A stretch of 64,000 nucleotides of DNA from Nannocystis exedens (GTDB taxonomy: Bacteria > Myxococcota_A > Polyangia > Nannocystales > Nannocystaceae): NCBI RefSeq assembly GCF_002343915.1, contig NZ_NETK01000001.1, positions 10,812,001 through 10,876,000 of the forward strand, read 5' to 3'. Position 1 is the stretch's first letter. Every line of letters starts with the position of its first letter. The notes beneath the pieces were generated by a model, which saw nothing but the letters and a program-made list of their open reading frames with translations, was not told where the DNA came from and did no database searches. Shown here piece by piece: positions 26,275 to 34,449 of this stretch. Position numbers and translations under genes: made by a program.

Positions 26275-27558
26275 TCAGTCGGCGCCAGGATCGGCGGGAC
26301 CGCCGCCGTCGATGTTCGGATCGTCCGAGTAGCTCTTGAGCGCCTTGAGCGCGCGAGTCTCGGCCTTGGCCATCTCTTCGAGGCGCGCCTTGACCTTGGC
26401 GAACAGCGAGCCGGCGACCAGCTTGGCGTTGTTCTCCGGGTTCAGACCGACGACGTAGCCGTAGATCTGGGTGTCGGCGGACAGCGGCAGGACCTGGCCG
26501 TCCTCGCTGCCCTTGGCCGCGACGGTGAACTCCTGGTTGACCGCCTCGCGCACCTTGTAGCCGGTGGCCTCGCCCTCCTTGCCGTCGGCACAGGGAGCCT
26601 CGCCGCACATCGCCTCGCCGCGCTCGACCAGCACCGCGCCGTCCTTCTTGAACTTGACGGCGAACAGCCGCGGGCCGCCCGCGTCGGTCAGCGCCTTGGC
26701 GTTGCCGGCGACGAAGTTCACGAGGTAGCCGAGGTCGAGGCGCAGGCCGTTGGCCTCCTCGTAGAGGTCGAAGGTGCGGCGGATGCCCTCGGGACCGATG
26801 CCCGCGAGCTGCCAGCCGAACAGGTCGTCGACCTTGGGGCTCTTCTCGAAGTTGGTCTTGAGGAGGTTGGCCAGCTCCTCGGCGCCCTTCGCCGGATCGG
26901 TCGAGACCAGCTTCTGCAGCTCGTCGATCTTGAGCGAGATGCCCTTGCGCATGTCCGAGACCTTGGTGGCCTCGTTGAACATGTCGCTGCCCTTCTTCTG
27001 CGCGACGGCCTTGACCTCGCCCTTCGAGGTGATCTGATGGCCGATCCAGCCGAGCGCGACGCCGAAGGCCAGCGCCGCGCCGGCGGCGAGGATCACGAGG
27101 CCGCGGTTGCTCTTGGTCTGGACCTCGCCGGAGTCGATGAGGCCGGCGTTCGGATCGAAGGAACCAGCGCTGCTGCCGAACGGGGTGCCGTCCTCGAGGG
27201 ACTTGCGCGGCGTGGGCACGGCAGCCGCGACGGGCTGCGCGGCGACCGGGGCCGGCTGCGGCGGCAGGGCGACCTCGCCGGGCGCAGGGATGTCGATCGG
27301 CGCGGCGACTTCACCCGGCGGGGGAATGTCGATCGGCGCGGACTCTCCGGGCGGCGGCAGGTCGGCCGGCGATGGCGCCTTCTTGAACGGCGGGCGAGCC
27401 GGCGGAGCCGCCTTCGGCGCCGCCGGAGCGGCTGCCGGCGGAGCGGCGGCCGCCGGCGCTGCCGGCTCGGCGGGAGGCGGTGCGGCCGCGTCCGTCTTCT
27501 TGGCGAGGCGCGCCTTGAGGGCGCTGAGGTCGGTTCCTGGTTTCTTGGGTGCGTTCAA
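26275..27558 (-). CDS. Single-pass membrane protein of unknown function beside the PBP
   Basis: 427 residues; the start is probably TTG 27558 with AAGGGGAT upstream. Residues 1-140 are Ala/Pro-rich with repeated PIDIPPPGE units, likely cytosolic. A membrane helix reads LVILAAGAALAFGVALGWIG, followed by an extracytoplasmic domain with a cysteine pair (MCGEAPCADG) and helices rich in Lys/Glu. I do not recognise the family. The stop abuts the PBP start (TGA then GTG), so the two genes are translationally linked. This suggests a role in envelope assembly. Confidence 0.75.
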   Translation of the reverse strand: MNAPKKPGTDLSALKARLAKKTDAAAPPPAEPAAPAAAAPPAAAPAAPKAAPPARPPFKKAPSPADLPPPGESAPIDIPPPGEVAAPIDIPAPGEVALPPQPAPVAAQPVAAAVPTPRKSLEDGTPFGSSAGSFDPNAGLIDSGEVQTKSNRGLVILAAGAALAFGVALGWIGHQITSKGEVKAVAQKKGSDMFNEATKVSDMRKGISLKIDELQKLVSTDPAKGAEELANLLKTNFEKSPKVDDLFGWQLAGIGPEGIRRTFDLYEEANGLRLDLGYLVNFVAGNAKALTDAGGPRLFAVKFKKDGAVLVERGEAMCGEAPCADGKEGEATGYKVREAVNQEFTVAAKGSEDGQVLPLSADTQIYGYVVGLNPENNAKLVAGSLFAKVKARLEEMAKAETRALKALKSYSDDPNIDGGGPADPGAD

Positions 27559-27585
27559 GGCCGGATCCCCTTGGTAGTCACGCTA

Positions 27586-27715
27586 CAGGCCCGATGGGCC
27601 GGGAAGAACAGAAGCAGGCCGGTGGGCCGTGGCCCGGAAAGGGCCGAAGGTGCAGGCCCGAAGGGCCGTGAAGTGCAAGGCCCGATGGGCCGGGATGCGA
27701 GCAGGCCCGGAGGCC
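27586..27715. repeat. Cluster of GGCCCGAAGGGCC-type hairpin repeats
   Basis: Six units of the form AGGCCCGATGGGCC or variants (AAGGGCC, GTGGGCC, GGAGGCC) occur at roughly 27586, 27615, 27630, 27653, 27676 and 27702. They are separated by A/G-rich spacers with GAAG. Each unit is a short inverted repeat. They lie upstream of the TTG-start gene and are unrelated to the CATG arrays. Confidence 0.8.
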
Positions 27716-27935
27716 GAGAAGAAGAAGAACACGCGTCTATCGCTGGCGTGCCGAAGTGATACGCCAGAGATGTTGCCCGCGAGGATAGAGACAAGGCAAA
27801 GCAGCGTCAATGCTCCTCTGGGGGCACGGGACCGCGTTCTACCGGACTTTTCCTGCGCGCGCGAGCCCGTGGACGACAATCGCGGACAAAAACGTGGGCA
27901 GACGTGAGCGGATCTCGCGGCGCCTCACCCGGCGT
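27716..27935. other. Lower-GC gap without a gene
   Basis: This stretch is visibly less GC-rich than the rest (for example AGAAGAAGAAGAACACG and GACAAAAACG). It may hold the promoter of the leftward TM gene. No boxes could be assigned. Confidence 0.4.
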
Positions 27936-28706
27936 TCATTCGAGCTCGACCCGCGCCGGGCCACCCTCGGGCCACTGCAAGGTCCGTCCGAGCTCGGCGA
28001 GCGCCCGAGGCGAGAGGGCGACCGCGAGGACCTGCGGTTGCGGGTCGGTCATCGGCACCAGCTCGCCCTCGATGCGGATCACGCCGCCTCGCGGATCGAC
28101 CGCCGGCGCCAGCAAGGTGACGGCGAAGGCGCCGTGACCGGCCCGCGTGGTGCCTCGACGCGCGCTCGGCTGCGAGGCCCAGCTCGAGAGATCGGCGACC
28201 ACCCGCGGCGCGAGGAGACAGCCCCCGACGGTCGCCAGCGGCGAGCCGGGCCGGTGAATCGCCCGCGGCCGCAGCGGCGCGCCGAGGTGCGGGGCGATCC
28301 GGGCCAGGAGGTTGCGACCCTGGGCGCGCAGCTCGGGGTTGAGGCCAGGGCTCAAGAGGTCGAGCAGATGCACGAGCAGGCCGGTCGGCGCGACGGTCAA
28401 GGTGTGGACGAGGGCCCAGCCGTGCGCGGTCGAGAGGCCGAGCAGGGCCCGCCGCACGGTGTGGACGGCGGAGATCAGGCGCGAGCTGCCGTGGTCGAGG
28501 GCGTCCGCGGTCTGCCCGCGGACGCGACGTCGACTGCGGCGATCGAGGCCGTGGGTGTCACCCTGGTCGCGCTGCAGCAGCCGCAGCGGCGAGAACTCCT
28601 CGACGGGCTCGTCGCCGCCGACGCGCGTGCCGCGAGGCAGCAGTGCGGTGTCCCAGAAGTTGGGGCTGGCAGTGGGCGAGGGGATGGGCGCCAGAGGATC
28701 GCGCAT
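27936..28706 (-). CDS. Hypothetical protein
   Basis: 256 residues from ATG 28706 (MRDPLAPIPSPTASPNFWDT). There is no signal peptide. Segments include GWALVHTLTVAPTGLLVHLL, RNLLARIAPHLGAPLRPRAI and a beta-rich C-terminal region GGVIRIEGELVPMTDPQPQV. The mixed helix/strand pattern does not match a family I recognise. It is divergent from the NamZ-like gene. Confidence 0.65.
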   Translation of the reverse strand: MRDPLAPIPSPTASPNFWDTALLPRGTRVGGDEPVEEFSPLRLLQRDQGDTHGLDRRSRRRVRGQTADALDHGSSRLISAVHTVRRALLGLSTAHGWALVHTLTVAPTGLLVHLLDLLSPGLNPELRAQGRNLLARIAPHLGAPLRPRAIHRPGSPLATVGGCLLAPRVVADLSSWASQPSARRGTTRAGHGAFAVTLLAPAVDPRGGVIRIEGELVPMTDPQPQVLAVALSPRALAELGRTLQWPEGGPARVELE

Positions 28707-28846
28707 ACAGGTAGGATGCCAAGCCCCGGCGAGCGGCCCAAAAAAGCGGCGAATCAAGGCGGGAGATCGGGCCGAGGGGCGGGCCCGCTCCGGCCGCGCT
28801 CGCCCGAGAATTTGAGGGCGACGCCGCGGACCGCTATAGCGAGGCC

Positions 28847-30082
28847 GTGCTCGCTCATGACGTGTCTGAAGGGGCAGGTGCCGGCGCGCCCGCGGTGAAG
28901 ACGGGGCTCGATCGCCTGGCGGCCGGCGAGGGCCCGCGGCTGCGCGACGTGCCGGTGGCGCTGCTGTGTCACCCGGCGTCGGTGACGGCGGAGCTCGAGC
29001 ACGCGTCGGCCGTGCTGCCCCGGCTCGGGGCGCGCGTGGTCAGCCTGCTGGGCCCGGAGCACGGGCTCGACGCGGCCGCGCAGGATATGGAAGTGGTGGG
29101 CGGCGAGGCGCCGCGGGCGACGGTCCCGGCCTACAGCCTCTACGGGGAGACGTTCGCCAGCCTGAGCCCGACGCCGGAGATGTTCCACGGCGCGGCCTGG
29201 CTGGTGATCGACCTGCAGGACATCGGCAGCCGCTACTACACGTACGTGTGGACGGCGGTGCTGGCCGCCGAGGTGGCGCTGCAGGCGGGCCTGCGGGTGC
29301 TGATCCTCGACCGCCCGAACCCGATCGGCGGGGCGCCGGACCAGATCGAGGGCGGCGGGATCGCGGCCAACGAGGAGAGCTTCGTCGGGCTGCACGACGT
29401 GGCGGTCCGCCACGGGATGACGCTCGGCGAGCTGGCCCGCATGGCGATCCTCGAGCGCGCCCGCGTCGACGCCGAGCGCCTCGAGGTGCTGCGGTGCGCC
29501 GGCTGGTCGCGCTCGATGCTGTTCTTCGAGACAGGTCTGCCGTGGGTCCTGCCGTCGCCGAACATGCCGACGATGTCCGCGGCGCTGGTGTACCCGGGGC
29601 AGTGCCTGCTCGAGGGAACGAACCTCAGCGAGGGCCGCGGGACGACCCGCCCGTTCGAGATGTTCGGCGCGCCCTGGCTCGAGGGACAGGCGCTCGCGGC
29701 GGCGCTCCTGGCCGACGACGCGGCGCTCCCGGGGCTGGGGGTGCGGCCGATCGGGTTCAAGCCGATGTTCCAGAAGTTCGCGGGGCGCCGCTGCGGCGGG
29801 GTCCAGCTGCACGTCCGCGAGCCGGCGGCGGTCCGCTCGCTGCGCACGAGCTGGGCGGTGCTGCGGGCGACCTGGCGCTTGGGACAGGGCGCGATGCGCT
29901 GGCGCACGGAGCCGTACGAGTTCGTGTCGGACCGGCCGGCGATCGATCTGCTGGCCGGCGGGCCGTGGCTGCGCGAGGCGATCGAGGCGCAGACGTCGCT
30001 GGCCGAGATGACGGCGAGCCAGGAGCCGCAGCGCGCGGCGTTCGTGGCCCGACGGCGGCAGTTCCTGCTGTACCCGGAGTGA
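28847..30082 (+). CDS. NamZ-like exo-N-acetylmuramidase (DUF1343)
   Basis: 411 residues from GTG 28847. Family blocks are clear and ordered: LLGPEHGLDAAAQDMEVVGG, VPAYSLYGE, DLQDIGSRYYTYVWT, LILDRPNPIGG, then LPWVLPSPNMPTMSAALVYP and LLEGTNLSEGRGTTRPFEMF. Characterised members (Bacillus NamZ) remove terminal MurNAc from peptidoglycan fragments. There is no signal peptide, so it probably acts in the cytosol on recycled muropeptides, unless exported by another route. The next gene starts 120 bases downstream in the same direction. Confidence 0.88.
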   Translation: MLAHDVSEGAGAGAPAVKTGLDRLAAGEGPRLRDVPVALLCHPASVTAELEHASAVLPRLGARVVSLLGPEHGLDAAAQDMEVVGGEAPRATVPAYSLYGETFASLSPTPEMFHGAAWLVIDLQDIGSRYYTYVWTAVLAAEVALQAGLRVLILDRPNPIGGAPDQIEGGGIAANEESFVGLHDVAVRHGMTLGELARMAILERARVDAERLEVLRCAGWSRSMLFFETGLPWVLPSPNMPTMSAALVYPGQCLLEGTNLSEGRGTTRPFEMFGAPWLEGQALAAALLADDAALPGLGVRPIGFKPMFQKFAGRRCGGVQLHVREPAAVRSLRTSWAVLRATWRLGQGAMRWRTEPYEFVSDRPAIDLLAGGPWLREAIEAQTSLAEMTASQEPQRAAFVARRRQFLLYPE

Positions 30083-30201
30083 GCCGCGCGCGGCGCGGGG
30101 CACCGCCGGCAGGAGTAGAGATCGGTGCGGCTCGCGTGGGCGGGTGCGCGGCGCGGCGACGACTTGCCGCGGCCCAGGAAGGCTGGGACGATCGCGGGCG
30201 C

Positions 30202-31551
30202 ATGGAGCGTCCCGTCCTCGCCGTCCTCGGCGGCAGCTTCGATCCGCCGCACCTCGGACACGCGCTGATCCCGACCTATCTGCTGGCGCGCGGGCTCGCC
30301 GAGCGCGTGCTGGTGGCGCCGTGCTGGTCGCACCCGTTCGCCAAGCAGATGACGCCGTTCGCCGACCGCCTGGCGCTGACGCGGCTGGCGATGGCGTCGC
30401 AAGCCGAGACGGTGGAGGTGAGCGACGTCGAGGCGCGACTGGCGGCCCGCCGCGGCGGCGAGGGACCGAGCTACAGCTACGACTTGCTGCGCGCGGTGGC
30501 GGAGGAGCACCCAAACTACGCGGTACGGCTGGTGGTCGGCTCGGACATCGTCGTGCGCGGGGAGCTGCAGCGCTGGCACCGGGCCGCCGAGATCGCGGCG
30601 GAGTTCTCGCCGATCGTGGTGCCGCGGGTCGGGTTCGCCGACGCGGAGGACTGCGCGCTGCCGGAGATCAGCAGCACGGCGGTGCGCGGGTGGCTGGCCG
30701 CCGGCGACGACCCTGCGGCGCAGGAGGCGTTGACGATGGCGGTCCCGGCCGCGGTGCTTCGCCGCCTCCAGGCCGGCCGTCTCGGTCACGTGTGGCTGCT
30801 GGGGCGCGGGAACGTGGCGGCCCACGCCGAGCCGTGGCTGCGCGAGCGCGGGTGGTCGACGGCGCTCGGGTCGGCGCGCGGGCTGGTCGAAGGGACAGAT
30901 GCGCTGCCCGAGGGGACACCCGACGCGATCTGGCTGCTGGGACAGGATCGATCGCTGGGGGCGATGGCGGCGGCGCTGGTGGCCCGCGGCGCGCCGCGAG
31001 TGCCGGTGCTGCACGCGGCCGGGGCGGTGGTCGCCCGCGAGGGGCTGGCGGCGGCCGCCGCGGCCGGCCATCCGGTCGGGACGCTGCACCCGATCTGCAG
31101 CCTGCGCCGCGAGCGGACGCAGAGCCGCCTGGGTTCGTGCGTGTTCGGCCTCGAGGGCGACGCCGAGGCGCGAGCGGTGGCGCTGCGCTGGCTCGGTCCG
31201 CAGGGATACCTCGATCTGCAGGGGCTGAACGCGGACCAACGCACGCGCTACCACGCGGCCTGCGCGCTTGCGGGCAACCACGTGGCGGTGCTGGCCGAGC
31301 GCTCGACCGAGGCGATGCGCTCGCTCGGGCTGCCGGGGGCGCTCGCAAGCCGGGCGATCGGGGAGCTGGTCCGCTCGGCGCTCGAGAACCTGCTGGCGCT
31401 CGGGATCCCGCACGGCGTGTCCGGACCGGCGGCGCGCGGCGACCTGGGAGCCCTGGCACGGCACGCGGCGGCCCTCGAGGGGCCGGCCGCGGCGCTGTAC
31501 CGGGTCCTCAGCGAGCAGTTGGTCGCGCTGCTGCAGGCCGAGCCGCGCTGA
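30202..31551 (+). CDS. NadD-like nucleotidyltransferase fused to a DUF2520 Rossmann protein
   Basis: 449 residues from ATG 30202. Residues 1-195 are a nicotinate-nucleotide adenylyltransferase-like domain: GGSFDPPHLGHALIP (nucleotide-binding GxFxPxHxGH), SYSYDLLRA, VVGSDIV and ISSTAVRGWL (the SSTxxR signature). From about residue 200 it continues in frame into a Rossmann segment, GHVWLLGRGNVAAHAEPWL. A DUF2520 domain follows: GTLHPICSL, FGLEGDAEARAVAL and RTRYHAACALAGNHVAVLAE. In other genomes these are separate proteins. The first would attach AMP to nicotinate mononucleotide in NAD synthesis; DUF2520 proteins are NADP-oxidoreductase-like but uncharacterised. Fusion suggests a shared pyridine-nucleotide theme. 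Confidence 0.85.
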   Translation: MERPVLAVLGGSFDPPHLGHALIPTYLLARGLAERVLVAPCWSHPFAKQMTPFADRLALTRLAMASQAETVEVSDVEARLAARRGGEGPSYSYDLLRAVAEEHPNYAVRLVVGSDIVVRGELQRWHRAAEIAAEFSPIVVPRVGFADAEDCALPEISSTAVRGWLAAGDDPAAQEALTMAVPAAVLRRLQAGRLGHVWLLGRGNVAAHAEPWLRERGWSTALGSARGLVEGTDALPEGTPDAIWLLGQDRSLGAMAAALVARGAPRVPVLHAAGAVVAREGLAAAAAAGHPVGTLHPICSLRRERTQSRLGSCVFGLEGDAEARAVALRWLGPQGYLDLQGLNADQRTRYHAACALAGNHVAVLAERSTEAMRSLGLPGALASRAIGELVRSALENLLALGIPHGVSGPAARGDLGALARHAAALEGPAAALYRVLSEQLVALLQAEPR

Positions 31552-31564
31552 GAGCGGCTGCGGT

Positions 31565-31655
31565 CGGATGGCTTCTGAGACATGTCGAAGAGGGCATGTC
31601 TTTTCGGACAGGGTCGAAAGGACATGCTCCGTGGAACATGTATATCGGACCAGCG
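31565..31655. repeat. 14-nt phased array (array 8)
   Basis: Cores at 31567 (GATG), 31581, 31595, 31609 (CAGG), 31623, 31637 and 31651 are all exactly 14 nt apart. The array fills the convergent gap between two stops. Confidence 0.93.
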
Positions 31656-31657
31656 GC

Positions 31658-32875
31658 TCACGGGACGCCGACGGCGCTGAGGGCGAAGCCGGTCATGTCG
31701 CTGTAGGTGTAGGCGCCGACGAGGCCGCCGACGGTCTCGAAGCTGCCGCCCTGGGGGTCGAGGCGGTAGGCCTCCGAGCCCTGGGACACGCCCCAGACGT
31801 AGCCGTAGAAGTCGACGCTGATGCCGTGGATGTGCTGCGGCAGGGCGTAGGTCTTTTTGATCGCCAGGGTGGCGGTGTCGATGGCGACGATGCCGCCCGG
31901 AGCGGCCTTGTAGAGGGTGCCGTGGCCGTCCTCCATGCAGCCGCCGTACTCGCCGGCGAGGACGCGCTGCCAGGTCTCGGTGACAGGGTCGAAGCGCGAG
32001 GCGTTGCCGGAGCAGGTCCACACGTAGCCCTGCGAGTCGACGGTGATGCCGTAGGCGCCGACCTCGAGGTCCCAGCTCTTGTGCTCGAGGGTCTCGTAGT
32101 CGACGAAGTGCAGCTTGGCCTGGCCGACCTGCGAGCCCCAGAAGTTGCCGCGCGCGTCGACGGCCCCGCCGTAGATCCCGTAGTGGTCGACGTAGGCGTC
32201 GTCGATGGTGACCTTGGCCTCGATCGCGCCGGTGTCGCCGTCGAGGCGGAGGATGTCGACGGTGCCCGGGGTGTTCATGCCGGCGGTCCACAGCTTCTGC
32301 TCGCGGAAGCTGCAGGCCTCGGGGTCGAACACGCCCTGCGTCCAGGCGACCGGGCGCTGGCTGACGTAGGTCATCGGCGTGTACCAGGCGATGCACTCCT
32401 CGACGCCCCAGGCGAGGAATTCGGAGCCGTCGGCGGTCTGGATCCCGGGCGTCCCGTTGCTGTCGGCGCAGCGCTCGGGCAAGGCGTAGATCTTGGTGAT
32501 GCCGCCGTTGCGGTTGGCGACGGCGACGTCCCCGGAAAGGTTGACGGAGGTGCGCGAGGGGTTGCCCGCGGCGTCGGGACGCACGACGTAGCGGCCGCGC
32601 TCGGCGAGCGAGACGGTGTCGATCTTCGAGACGGTGCCCTGGGTGCTGTTGGCGATCCAGATGAAGGAGAGGCCGAGGTCGCCGTTGTGAAGGCCGCAGT
32701 CGACGGCGCCGACGTCGAGCATGCCGAGGTCGAAGCGCGCGCCGTCGGTCGGCAGGACGGTGATGCCGACCTCGCTGGCCGCGGTGCTGCTGGTGCGGCC
32801 GTCGCTGCCGACGTCCTGGACGTCGTCGGCGCCGCAGCCGAGGAGCAACCCGCACGCCGCGAGCTCTCGTCGCAT
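31658..32875 (-). CDS. Beta-propeller-like lipoprotein
   Basis: 405 residues from ATG 32875 (MRRELAACGLLLGCGADD), with lipobox LLGC. The mature part has repeated blade-like segments: GTVSKIDTVSLAERGRYVVR, GTVDILRLDGDTGAIEAKVT, GYVWTCSGNASRFDPVT and GYVWGVSQGSEAYRLDPQGG. These resemble NHL/virginiamycin-B-lyase (Vgb-like) propellers. Such lipoproteins are common in myxobacteria and are of unknown ligand. The first frame codons upstream of 32875 were discarded because they precede the signal peptide. The array at 33014 lies upstream. Confidence 0.82.
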   Translation of the reverse strand: MRRELAACGLLLGCGADDVQDVGSDGRTSSTAASEVGITVLPTDGARFDLGMLDVGAVDCGLHNGDLGLSFIWIANSTQGTVSKIDTVSLAERGRYVVRPDAAGNPSRTSVNLSGDVAVANRNGGITKIYALPERCADSNGTPGIQTADGSEFLAWGVEECIAWYTPMTYVSQRPVAWTQGVFDPEACSFREQKLWTAGMNTPGTVDILRLDGDTGAIEAKVTIDDAYVDHYGIYGGAVDARGNFWGSQVGQAKLHFVDYETLEHKSWDLEVGAYGITVDSQGYVWTCSGNASRFDPVTETWQRVLAGEYGGCMEDGHGTLYKAAPGGIVAIDTATLAIKKTYALPQHIHGISVDFYGYVWGVSQGSEAYRLDPQGGSFETVGGLVGAYTYSDMTGFALSAVGVP

Positions 32876-33013
32876 GCCGCCAGGATAGCGGCAGCGGGCC
32901 CGCGCGGCGCGGCTCAACGCGCCCCGCCGGCTCCAGGCCGGCGGCGAGCGTCGCTCATCTCCCGGAGCCGCGCCAGGCCGGGGAGACGCCGTTCAGCGAC
33001 GGGTGACCGCTGC

Positions 33014-33068
33014 GACCTGTCGGATGAGGCAGGTGATGAAGGACATGTCGTAGAGGACATGTCCCCGG
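33014..33068. repeat. 14-nt phased array (array 9)
   Basis: Cores at 33016 (CCTG), 33030 (CAGG), 33044 and 33058 are exactly 14 nt apart. It lies just past the nqrM stop, at the end of the nqr operon. Confidence 0.88.
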
Positions 33069-33112
33069 GCGCGGGCGAGCGCGCTCTCGCGGCCGGGCGA
33101 CGGCGGCGCGGC

Positions 33113-33286
33113 TCAGGCCGCCGGCTTGGTCGAGCAGTCGCGGCGCTGGGCGTCGGTGCAGCCGCAGTTGCCGCCCGCAAGGCCGCCGCACGAGCCCTTG
33201 AGGTACTTGCCGGCGAAGATGGCGCCGACGGCCATGCCGAGCATGACGGCCCCGAGGACGGCGATGGTGAGCAGGATCGTGGGCAT
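33113..33286 (-). CDS. nqrM: NqrM, Fe-delivery factor for Na+-NQR
   Basis: 57 residues from ATG 33286. One N-terminal membrane helix (ILLTIAVLGAVMLGMAVGAI) is followed by FAGKYLKGSCGGLAGGNCGC, the GSCGGL plus CxC pattern of the DUF539/NqrM family. In Vibrio, NqrM is required to insert the Fe centre between NqrD and NqrE. It is the last gene of nqrABCDEF-apbE-nqrM. The stop of apbE and this ATG are one base apart. It is short enough to be missed by length-filtered gene callers. Confidence 0.9.
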   Translation of the reverse strand: MPTILLTIAVLGAVMLGMAVGAIFAGKYLKGSCGGLAGGNCGCTDAQRRDCSTKPAA

Positions 33287-33287
33287 G

Positions 33288-34412
33288 TCAGGGAGTGAGG
33301 GTGGCGGACGGCGACCCTGCGCGCAAGGCCGCGAAGGCCGCCGTGGCGCGCGGGGTGAAGCCGGCGCCGTCGCGGACGAGGAACAGGGCCGGCAGGCCCT
33401 CGCGCTCGGCGAGGGCGAAGCCGTCTTCGGGGCCGAGGACGTTGAGCGCGGTCGCGTAGGCGTCAGCGAGCGCGGCCGTACGGTGGACGACCGTGACCGA
33501 GGCCAGCTTGTGATCGATCGGACGGCCGCTGCGGGGGTCGATGGTGTGCGAGATCCGTCGACCGGCCTCTTCGCGGTAGTTGCGGTAGTCGCCGGAGGTG
33601 GCGAGCGCGGCGTCGCGCAAGGGCACGACCTCCTGCACGACGCGGTCGTCGGCCGGGCCGTCGGGGCGCTCGATCCCGAGGCGCCACGGGCCCTCGGGGC
33701 CGTCGCCGCGGGCCCGGAACTCGCCGCCGACGTCGACGAGGTGGCGGGCAAAGCCGAGCTCGACGAGGCGGTCGGACAGGACGTCGGCGGCGTAGCCGGG
33801 GGCGATCGCGGACAGGGTGATCGTGAGGCCCGGTTGGTCCTTGCGCAGCGTGCCGGCGCCGCGGTCGGCGTGCAGCGACTGCCAGCCGACCTGCGCGCGC
33901 AGGGCCGCGAGCTGCTCGTCGGTCGGCGGGGCGGCGGCCTCGTTGCGACCGAAGCCCCAGGCGTCGACGAGCGGGGCGACGGTGACGTCGAAGGCGCCAC
34001 CGCTGCGCTCGCTGACCTCCTGCGCCTGCGCGACGACCTCGACCAGCGCGGCCGGGGCGGGGAAGGCGGAGGTGTCGGCGCGGCGGTTGAACTCGCTGAT
34101 CGCCGAGTCGTCGCGCCAGGTCGACATCTGCTGATCGATCTGCGACAGCTCCGCCTCGATCATCGGCAGGATCGGCGCGATGTCGCGGCCCTCGTGGACG
34201 ACGGTGACGCGCCAGGTGGTGCCCATGGTCGGCCCCGAGAGCACGTGCGCCGGGCCGCTCGCGGGCGCGCCGGCGGGCGTACCCGAGGGGGCGTGCGCGA
34301 CCTGTCCCGAAGGCCAGAGGCGCCAGGCGCTCAGGGCCACGAACGTCAAAAGGCAAAGCGGGAGCAGGATGGTGGCCCTGCTCCCGTACTTCTGTTTCAG
34401 CGGATCCGTCAC
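33288..34412 (-). CDS. apbE: ApbE, FAD:protein FMN transferase
   Basis: 374 residues from GTG 34412. A signal anchor (ATILLPLCLLTFVALSAWRL) is followed by the ApbE fold: SGPTMGTTWRVTV, QQMSTWRDDSAISEFNR, SGGAFDVTVAPLVDAWGFG, LSAIAPGYAADVLSD, HLVDVGGEFRARG and HTIDPRSGRPIDH, with ALADAYATALNVLG at the end. The enzyme attaches FMN covalently to the Thr of SGATx-T sites. The two targets are encoded in the same operon (NqrB and NqrC). Confidence 0.96.
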   Translation of the reverse strand: MTDPLKQKYGSRATILLPLCLLTFVALSAWRLWPSGQVAHAPSGTPAGAPASGPAHVLSGPTMGTTWRVTVVHEGRDIAPILPMIEAELSQIDQQMSTWRDDSAISEFNRRADTSAFPAPAALVEVVAQAQEVSERSGGAFDVTVAPLVDAWGFGRNEAAAPPTDEQLAALRAQVGWQSLHADRGAGTLRKDQPGLTITLSAIAPGYAADVLSDRLVELGFARHLVDVGGEFRARGDGPEGPWRLGIERPDGPADDRVVQEVVPLRDAALATSGDYRNYREEAGRRISHTIDPRSGRPIDHKLASVTVVHRTAALADAYATALNVLGPEDGFALAEREGLPALFLVRDGAGFTPRATAAFAALRAGSPSATLTP

Positions 34413-34449
34413 GAGGGGTGGCCCTGCGTGGGTGCGGCGGGCAGAAGGC

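Noticed and set aside
22738..27759. 1673-codon rightward open frame
   Set aside because: Antisense to the penicillin-binding protein and its neighbour, both of which have clear leftward domains or membrane segments; a long shadow frame is expected at this GC content.
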